A stretch of 24,334 nt of DNA from Isoetes engelmannii (lineage: Eukaryota; Streptophyta; Lycopodiopsida; Isoetales; Isoetaceae): the NCBI GenBank assembly GCA_011763485.2, contig JAANSK020213312.1, positions 1 to 24,334 on the forward strand. Reading direction: 5' to 3'. The notes beneath the pieces were generated by a model. The model worked only from the letters and a program-made list of their open reading frames with translations, was not told the DNA's origin and ran no database searches. Positions within the stretch are counted from its first letter, which is position 1. The number at the start of each line of letters is the position of its first letter. Positions 11,321-19,000 of the stretch are shown here, piece by piece. The translations under genes and the position numbers were made by a program.

Positions 11321-12903
11321 TGACGCTCCCCGGTCCTATACGATGCTCCCATCGTATAGATACGGGAAACCCCCCTTCCCAGCGACACAACTATTGGGTT
11401 GGGCCCTCCGTCTAACCCGAACCACTTGTGATGGCCCAAGTGTCCGAGTGAAGGACACGGAGGTGTCATTGGCCCCATTCCTCCACTGGGATATCCTATA
11501 TGGTGGAAGCGTACATACATGTTAGCACAAACACAATAATAACAATATGCCACCTCAAGGGTGGCCCCTCCATCATCCTACTAATCACCATACATGATAA
11601 TACACCAAAATACATAGAAATAAGGCTCTACCCAGGGTTCAGACTCCATGGAATCGACTGACAGCCGGTGGTTCAGAATACAACAGACAGAGTCATGACA
11701 ATGGCTTTGGCTGGCATAAGAACATTCGCTAGGGTAGTCCACACTATCCGCCCCTCCTGTGCATACTTTGCAGATAGGCTGAATCACGCTATAATGTGGT
11801 TGGAGCCTGCCGGAGACGTAAATCTCATGGAGTCACCCTATGAGACCTACTATGGGTTGCATCTCCCGGTCCGATGAGGCAGGGAAAGACAAGTCTCTCC
11901 CAGGAGTATGGTTCCATGTGTGGCTAGAGAATGTGGCACCCCTCAGGCGAGCCACACCCGTACCCGACTTAACCCCCCAAAATCCATAGGTCGAGCTCAC
12001 CCGCGCCTATCGAGCCCAAGAACCATCATTCGGATGCATTCCTGACCCAGGGGGTGTCAGACCCATACCCGTCCCACACGCAATGATCGACTATAAGCCT
12101 AGCACACTAAGACGTTCATCAGCCTTAGATGGATCCCATACCACCACCATCAAGTCCCTTATTTGGTGCTCAACCACAGTATAACATCTACAGCCTGGTG
12201 GGCTCTATGCACATGCCACATTTATTGGGATTTAGGGGGTTCTATCTAGGAGCATACTACCAACAATATAGAGGCTCTTTCAGGTCTCTACCCCACCTTA
12301 ATTCCCCACAAGCACAAGAGGTGCAGCAAAGAACTACCTTAATCCATTCATAACCTCAAATGAGCAACAACATAAGATCTAATCATTCATCTAAAAAAAC
12401 AAGGGTCAATTCCTATCTAGAAACTCAAGCTTTCTAGCCTACTAACCGGTATCCTCACTAGAACCGCTAACTGGAAGAGTGTCCCTATTCTTAGTGGCTA
12501 TGGCTGATGCTCCTCCTCCAAGCTCCCCCAAATCATTCGGGGCAAATTGCAGTCCCAATTTGATTAGGTCTATATTTGGTAAGTTTCCCTTACCCAATTT
12601 ATTTGGGCCAAGTGTCACTTCTAAATTAGTTATTATTAACTAATTTAGTATTTTAGCCCTTTTTAATGTTAATTAAATTAAGTTAAACCCTAAATTCGAA
12701 TTAGGGTTTAAGGTTAGGTTTCCCCCTTAATTAATGATGAAGGGCTATGTTTCCCCCTTAATTAATAATGAATTAACATAATTAATGTTAATATAACTTA
12801 AGTTAACGTAATGTACCCCATAAGGTATGGTGATGACTCGTGACTTGCTGTATATTATACATTACTTGTATCTATACAAGGCGTATAATAGACAGGAACG
12901 TCA
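11321..12903 (-). repeat. Right LTR (5' LTR of the element), full length
   Basis: 1583 bp, bounded on the plus strand by TGACGCTCC and GGAACGTCA, so the ends are inverted TGACG/CGTCA. It is followed by CAGTT, the candidate 5-bp target duplication. A matching copy on the far side cannot be verified because the left LTR is partial. It contains a 10-bp perfect hairpin at 11336-11359 and an inverted telobox pair at 12685-12709. Short open frames inside it (11343-11525, 11668-11877, 12129-12353 and the minus-strand ones) belong to the repeat and recur in the other LTR copies. Confidence 0.9.
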
Positions 12904-13159
12904 CAGTTCATAGCCAATATCTACCGACCATTGGATAAAAGAGGGAAGAAGAAACCTTAACATTTGAAGTTTGGAATTAATGAAGGGCAATTGATGGTAC
13001 CATTTTTATGACCATATCAACTTTTTTTTTGTTGACAATTGGTGAAGTATTGATCTTAATGTTTGAATGGCATGCCATATAATAATTAAGATTGCTTTAA
13101 ATGGGTGGTTTTACGAATGGTTTGGCATTACTTCATCGAAGTGGAACATTGCACCATCA
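12904..13159. other. Flank of the LTR element, nothing recognised
   Basis: AT-rich single-copy-looking DNA with a T10 run near 13021-13030. No gene or repeat is supported. Confidence 0.4.
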
Positions 13160-13670
13160 TACTCCAAAGAACCTTAGAGAATCTCACATATTATGAAGGA
13201 ATCTTAGGGATCTATTAGGAATTTAAGAGCCAAATTGATGAAATCTAACTCAATCTTAAGGACGTTAATTGGTTCATGATTTAATTTAATCGATACGGTC
13301 TAGCGCCAAGATCCAGTCCCAGACAAGCTGGCCTCAAAATAACGGCTGGCACCCCTGACCATGAAAATGTGACCCAGATATGCGTGTGTACTCGACAATG
13401 ATCTCACTTTGGGCACTGCCGAGGTTACAAAAGAATGATCCTATTTCACAAGGAATCCAGTGAATATTGACGGTATTTGAAATAATTCTAGAGAGTTCAA
13501 GAGAATATTGATGGAATCCAATGGGATTGGACCTTAATAATCTTGAGAGAATCTAAGGGAATCTTTTGGGATTCTTGGAGAATCTTAATGGAATCTGGAG
13601 AATTAACAAGGATCTGAGGGCATTTCTAAAGAATATTGGAAGAATTCTAGGAATTTTAAGGAAAACCCAA
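13160..13670 (+). repeat. Degenerate 10-11-bp periodic GGAATCTT-like DNA
   Basis: The stretches 13166-13270 and 13445-13670 can be cut into successive 10-11-bp blocks, most containing GAATCT, GAATAT, GGAATC or GATCT followed by an AAG/TAG/TTG tail. An example is GAGAATCTAAG, GGAATCTTTTG, GGATTCTTGGA, GAATCTTAATG. The blocks are too divergent for a simple satellite but too regular for chance by eye. The middle (about 13285-13440) lacks the pattern and may be an insertion. Open frames on both strands here (13553-13781) are by-products of the repetition. Confidence 0.55.
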
Positions 13671-13808
13671 TGTAACTTGCGGCCAAAATGCCACCAAAAC
13701 ATAAGACACAAATGCATGTGGAAATCTCGTGTGTTTGAAAATATCTTTTGCATTGTTCCAAACAGATACTATTCAACCTAGTAAGTGCGCCGACAACAGG
13801 AAATGTTT

Positions 13809-13844
13809 GCGGCGGCCTTAGCCACCGCGATAAATTTCTTGTAG
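13809..13844 (+). mobile_element. CACTA (EnSpm)-like terminal remnant
   Basis: GCGGCGGC and GCCACCGC form a near-perfect stem (7 of 8) around CTTA, followed by GATAAATTTCTTGTAG. Reversed, this reads CTACAAGAAATTTATCGCGG. Plant CACTA transposons begin CACTACAAGAAA and carry GC-rich subterminal stems of this type. The outermost bases here differ from CACTA, and no partner terminus or transposase was found, so this is a lone worn end at best. Confidence 0.45.
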
Positions 13845-14207
13845 AACTATTGGTTGTCTTAGAATTGAATATTTTGATATTGAATGTGCATAATGCTTGT
13901 ATATTCTAATTTATTAATAGATTACAATTTTAAGAAATTATTTAATTCAATAAATACTTAATGTATGATTTAGCTTCTACTAACTATTTCTTGCACTCTA
14001 CATCAATTCGATTGCTTACAAGGATGGGGCACCTAGGGAGAATCATGTGCATTTCTTTAGTAGCTTCATCATTATAGTTAGACAAAATAGAAAACATCTA
14101 TTGGCAAGCCCATTGAATATGCCACTTGGTGTGTGTACGATCTCAGGACATAGTATGGTATAATCTTGATAATAAAATATCACTTCTCAGATAAAAATGT
14201 ACATCTA
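13845..14207. other. Intergenic, nothing recognised
   Basis: AT-rich DNA. No coding region, RNA gene or repeat can be supported. Confidence 0.4.
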
Positions 14208-14277
14208 GTTGAAGAGTTTTTTTTTTTTAATTGAAGGACGTGAGTCGGTGTGGCGGTTTAAGGTCCTGGTTGAAGAG
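14208..14277 (-). mobile_element. Tiny poly(A) retroposon with 9-bp target duplication
   Basis: GTTGAAGAG occurs at 14208-14216 and again at 14269-14277. Between them is a 52-bp insert made of T12 (14217-14228) and about 40 bp of unique sequence. Read on the minus strand this is a short body ending in A12. That structure, a body plus poly(A) tail flanked by a direct repeat, is what LINE-driven retroposition of a heavily 5'-truncated RNA leaves. The source RNA is not identified. Confidence 0.6.
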
Positions 14278-14632
14278 CTTTCTTGCTACTTAGTGGTCAA
14301 ATTGGTCTTTCATGACATATACATATCATCTATGATCTAAACTTTGACTCGTGGCATTCTTGTATGGTAAACTTATGATAGTTTTTTTTGTCAAAGCTCC
14401 TTCATTATCATGTCATCAATGCGTGTTTATGCATGGACCTCTATATGTTGACAAAATGGTTTAGGTCCACCATAGCGCATCAACGAGAGCAAAAACGATG
14501 TTACAGATTGAGCAAAATTTGTTCTATGCAAGTAATTCCCCAAAAGCCAAGACGTTCTGTAATGTGGCATATAGTGGACTAGGTACACAAACAAATATAG
14601 GCCACTTGACCAGGCACACATAGTCTTTCTGT
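14278..14632. other. Intergenic, nothing recognised
   Basis: Overlapping short frames on both strands (14388-14582 plus, 14427-14690 minus) show no family signature. The region might be old copia-type debris, but nothing firm supports that. Confidence 0.35.
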
Positions 14633-14856
14633 GGCACTGCGAGTCCACAATAAATCTGCAAGTCCAGAAGAATAAGTTGCCACATAGCATGTTTAGTGAT
14701 GAGCCGAGGGGGCCGCTAATGTGGTAAGCGGCCCCCTCGGCTCATTACCAAACGGACAGGGCACTGCGAGTCCACAATATGCAAGTCCAGAAGAATAAGT
14801 TGTCACATAGCAAGTTTAGCGATGAGCCGAGGGGGCCGCTAATGTGGTAAGCGGCC
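14633..14856. repeat. Duplicated fold-back unit
   Basis: A unit of about 100 bp is present twice in direct orientation (14633-14733 and 14760-14856), starting GGCACTGCGAGTCCACAAT and ending TAAGCGGCC. The copies differ by a 4-bp indel and a few substitutions. In the first copy the end extends into a perfect inverted repeat: 19-bp arms at 14699-14717 and 14727-14745 (ATGAGCCGAGGGGGCCGCT and its complement) around a 9-bp spacer. In the second copy only the inner 7 bp pair, and the DNA then runs into GAGGGGGCAGGG. Confidence 0.85.
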
Positions 14857-14934
14857 GAGGGGGCAGGGATGAAAGCGATTTTTCAAGGGTTGGAACATGC
14901 ACCACATTCAATTAGGTAGGTAGAGAGATACATA

Positions 14935-15045
14935 CATGGGCCTAAAAGGATAAATAAAAGTCCTGGAGGTGGGGGAAGGTGGGATTCGAACCATGGACTA
15001 GTCCAAAGATATGGATAACAACCGACAAGTGGAAGCAAAAAAGTC
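14935..15045 (-). mobile_element. tRNA-derived SINE-like head
   Basis: On the minus strand GGTTCGAATCC (14982-14992) matches the RNA polymerase III B-box / tRNA T-arm consensus exactly. About 38 nt upstream is TTGTCGGTTGTTATCC, which resembles a worn D-arm / A box. The intervening bases do not fold into a proper anticodon arm and there is no acceptor stem, so this is not a tRNA gene. A SINE head or tRNA pseudogene is the likely explanation. No poly(A) tail or target duplication was identified. Confidence 0.4.
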
Positions 15046-15416
15046 CAGGTCCAAATTCCAGTCCAGCAGGCAGCCTTATTTATTCAACCTGAACGCGAGA
15101 AAAAGAAGGGCAGTCTTCGTCATGGGCTTCCTGAGGGGGTCTTTCTTTGGCGACCTGGCTTTGCCAACGGGGTCAGAGTTGCGGCTGACCTGATTGCCCC
15201 GATTTTTGACCGGGTTTTAATGCCTGCACAACGCACCAAAACTCGTGATGGCTGCCTCGTTTTAACTTATGTGAGATTTTGGGCCCAAATTCTTTATTCC
15301 GTTTTGACCCTTCTGTCCACTTTGCTTTGTCCTTTCAACGGTCTCATCTTCCTTCCATTATGGTTGTCAAAGATTGTTCGTGCTTTTGCCCACCTAACAC
15401 ATCCTGCACCAAAAAT
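15046..15416. other. Intergenic, nothing recognised
   Basis: Moderately GC-rich at first (15090-15250), then AT-rich. Short plus-strand frames at 15011-15193, 15220-15423 and 15279-15548 overlap one another and show no domain. Confidence 0.35.
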
Positions 15417-15472
15417 ATTCTGATTCAAACAGACCCACAAAATTATTCTGATTCAAACATAGACCCACAAAA
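15417..15472 (+). repeat. Short tandem duplication
   Basis: ATTCTGATTCAAACA followed by GACCCACAAAA is present at 15417-15442 and again, with TA inserted before GACCC, at 15445-15472. This looks like a simple slippage duplication in AT-rich DNA. Confidence 0.75.
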
Positions 15473-16084
15473 GTATACGTACTTTGATCTTTTCGTTCAG
15501 CCACACCCAGAAGTTGATTTTTTTGTTTCTGCACTTTTATGGACGTGACTGGATTTATTCACATCTAGGAATTCTTCTCGTGCTAAATATTCTAAGTCCA
15601 TCAATTGTCTTCATTGTGACTTCCAAAAAATATGCCATGGTAAGACAATATATTAAGTCGGTTGCCTCAATTCATTTAAAAAGTGTAAGTGGCAAGGGTT
15701 GTAGTAAAGTCATCTTGCCCTCTGTGCTAGAGCATCTGTTTTGTTTTTTTTTTTTTAAACTACAAATCATGGCGTGGATTTTGCCAATATGGCAGAATCC
15801 TTTAGATGAATCAAGAGGCAACGTACACCTTGGTATTTAGTAATCAAATATGCTTAGTTTTATCAGATCAATTTCTTTAAATAATTTTAAAAGCAGCACA
15901 GCCATCTTGGAAAAAAAAGGGGATCTCACTTCACATCAACTGTCCACAGCATTTAGAAATTAAGTAAAATCTTTCAATTGGCCTGATTTATTTCAGCACT
16001 TCCTATTTCAATGATCATAAAAGTAAATTTACACTTGGAAGTGTCCAGTTAAGGAACAATAAGACTGCAAAATCTGTGCCACTC
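15473..16084. other. 3' flank of the golgin gene
   Basis: This is sequence downstream of the golgin stop codon (gene on the minus strand), including its 3' UTR. No canonical AATAAA was found close to the stop on the minus strand, which is common in plants. A T-rich run lies near 15740-15756. A plus-strand open frame at 15484-15840 has an AT-rich, membrane-like composition but no family resemblance, and I do not call it a gene. Confidence 0.45.
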
Positions 16085-19000
16085 TCATCTACGAGTTCGT
16101 AACAATCCAGCTGCAGCTGCAGCTTCCATAGCTTCCTTTGAAGAAATGGACATCACACGGTCCTGTAAAAGCAAACTCTTAAGTCTGTTAGCAACATGCC
16201 AACCACATAATGCGTTCGGTCTCATGGGTAACTGAAAATTACCTGAAGACGATGCAATAAATACATCAGGAATAAGTGAACGGACACCTGCAATTAATAT
16301 AAGCGGAGCAATGAACAACTGAGGCTAATAGCTACCTTAATCAGTCAGCTGTTCAAAGAAAAGGTACCAAATACAATAGTACAAATATTCGAGCCAAGGG
16401 ACGTCGCCAGAGAAACCTTCCAGCAAGAATTGCACTGGAATCCAAAAACTTTGCAGCATTCTGATATAAACGACATTGAATTGTAATCCAAAGCCTCGAG
16501 TCATAAAGTTACAAGTTATAATAAAAAGGAATGTCTGTTTCGGTTCCTGCCTTTCACCTGAATACTTGAGCCAAATATGGGCTGCAAACTTGGGCTAAAT
16601 ATTTTCCTCTGCTGGGCATTGACTCTGCAAACTTTTGACATGTTAGAAGGTCCTCCACTGATTGATATCACAGAAGATCAGATTATCATATAGATTAAGT
16701 GGGTGGGAGTTCTTTTAACAAAATGAAATAAAGCTAATAAACAAAAGGAGGAGAATATTATGAACAGGCAAACTTGCAAGCACAGTCTCCATGATTCATA
16801 TGATATCACGATCTTAAAAGGAAACAAAGAAACTTGTTTTGTACTTCTACAAGTTGCTTAGTTCAACTTACTCAAATGGATTCAACCCATTATCTTCTTC
16901 TCCTAGTGCGGAAAACTGTCTACGGGTTCTTTCCACTTCGCCCTAGATCAACAACAAAGATCATTGTAAAGGACTGCTATAATATTTGGCCACCAAAATC
17001 AAGAATGATTAGTAGGATAGGCATAAAGACCTGTGCTTCCCTAAGCCGCTCTGACTCTTTTTCTAGTTGAAGTAATGCAGCAGCCTTCTCACTGGCCATC
17101 TTTTCAAGTTGTGTTTGCTTCAAATACTTTATCACATTTTGAATTTCAGTATGCAATATAACAGTAAGTATGAAAACAGATGTTTGTCTACCAGAATTTC
17201 CGTTAACTCCCTAAAGCGCCTTTCTAGCTCCACATCTGCCTGCAAAATGAGCTCAGGCATTCATCCCATCGTAGAAAAGACAGCATACAAGAATAATGCA
17301 GTAGAAGTGTTACAAATGGAAAAACTCCTGCTAGCTCTTGAAGATTTTTATTGAATGTCTCAATAATGCTTTGGGCCTCACTCAAATGGGAGAGTAAGAC
17401 TAATCTCACGTCATAAATAGAGTTTTTAGGAAGGCTTAAAGCAGATAACGAAATAATGATTATGCTTTATGTATTTGTTTGATTGTAATCTGTTGTTCCT
17501 ACTTATTGCATTCGCAGAAACGAATGTCATCAAGGAGTCAAGGTTTGCTCCTATTTATTTTCTGATGTATATTTGTGTTCACGTTCAAGGTAAGTACCTG
17601 CTTTGCTTCAAGATCAGACTCCCGTTTTGTGCTTGTCAATTCAACACGTAACTTTTGGCATTCCGCCTACAGTTAAGACCAGATTTAAAATTAGACAGAA
17701 TTTTCTGTGGCATCCCAAAAACATAAGGAGAAATGCCCACCTCCAGCATTGCCATTTTCGCTTCTGCTTCACGCTGAGATGACCGCGCACGTTCTGCTTC
17801 CTCTCTCCATGCCTATGATCCAAAAAATGTTATTAAGATCCCGGATACAGGAAAAAATATGTACACATGTCTCCTGAAGCCTATTATAGAACAAGGCTGT
17901 GATAGAAACGGTGGCTTATAACATTTTAGAATATGTTAAAACTAATAGAAATACTTTTCCATATAAATCCATTTCAAACACAACAATCCAACAATCTGAA
18001 CCTGCATGCCAGGACATTTTGTATTCGCATGATTGCTTCGTTTTTGGCCTGAACAAACTTATGCAACAACCTTATGTAGAATGTTATGCCTCCTAGAAAT
18101 ACCTGAGCATTTTGAGTGGCATCCTCAGCAGCTTGACGCTTTTGTTCGCGTAGAAGACGGGATTCTGCTGCCTGCAGCTCTTGATTGAGAGTGGCACATT
18201 CTATCTGAAAAGGGAACACTTCAGAAAAAGACGCCTCATTATATCAAATTTCTACGACATTCGCACCTCAAGTACTGAGATCTTTTGCTCCAACTCCACA
18301 GCTTTTTGAAAGCGTTCATCCGCCGCTCTCTGTAAAAGGGGTTCAGAAATACAATTTGCATGTTCATTACAATGGTCTAACATCTTTCTTCAGGCCATTT
18401 TCCAGAATGATCTCCAACTTGGAGAGTTTACATACCTGTGTTCGTATCATCGCTGTTGTTGCATCATGAACACGCTGTTCTAATTCTGTTTCTCTACTGA
18501 CTGCCGCCTTGATATTCAGCAGAAAAATTAACCATTAACTACTTTGTAACCAACCTCATTTGCAAAGGCTGATGGGTTAAGGAAATACCATCCGTGTGGC
18601 ATTATGAGCAGCATGCTCTTCCTCAGCTCTTCTTTCCGCAACTGCCAGTTCCTCACGTAAGGTCTGAGAACACTTAGAAAATGTGAAGCTAGGAACCTAC
18701 AGTAGTCATAAAAGAGCATACACAAAAACTTGTAACCTTACCTGAATAGTACTTGCTTCTGTCACATCCCGAGTTTTTGCCATGGCGTCAATCTCTGCCT
18801 GATTTAGTTTCACCAAAGTAGTCATTCAAGGCATGAACTATTTAACATTCTCAGAGAGATTTTAAATTTGAAAGGTACAAACTACAGAACATTATGATCC
18901 CATTTTAGCGAAACTTACTCGCATGCATGCACGGGATAGATGGCACACATAAGATGCTTGACAAAATAAAACACTCTAATTTCATACTGCCAAAATCCTA

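Larger units (their letters stand above)
4377..12903 (-). mobile_element. Old Ty3/gypsy-like LTR retrotransposon (fossil)
   Basis: Two directly repeated LTRs (4377-5435 and 11321-12903) bracket an interior of about 5.9 kb. Orientation is set by a primer-binding site just inside the right-hand LTR and a purine-rich tract just inside the left-hand one, both read on the minus strand. The LTRs carry short inverted ends (TGACG...CGTCA). Near the purine tract the minus strand has EDNIIFKV, like the end of plant gypsy polyproteins. A weak zinc-binding-integrase-like run lies near 7000-7150, in the order expected for Ty3/gypsy. The interior has no open frame longer than about 130 codons and is clearly broken with many lesions, or was never fully coding. 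By-eye LTR divergence is roughly 5-7%, suggesting insertion millions of years ago. Superfamily assignment is moderate; the LTR-element call is strong. Confidence 0.85.

Noticed and set aside
14388-14690. Copia-type polyprotein fragment
   Set aside because: Overlapping short frames on both strands vaguely recalled copia, but no motif could be placed with confidence.
14970-15045. Candidate tRNA gene
   Set aside because: A perfect T-arm/B-box motif exists, but there is no acceptor stem, no anticodon arm and only a worn D-arm, so it is at most a SINE head or pseudogene.
15484-15840. Plus-strand open frame of 118 codons with hydrophobic composition
   Set aside because: The T-rich DNA (including a T-run that encodes FFFFF) explains the hydrophobicity. 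No domain, no signal-peptide logic, and it lies antisense to the golgin 3' flank.
16085-16318. Single-exon reading of the 77-codon minus-strand frame as a small membrane protein
   Set aside because: The frame runs across two introns of the golgin gene. GT-AG sites and family similarity show that exons 20 and 21 are spliced from it, and exon 20 uses another frame.
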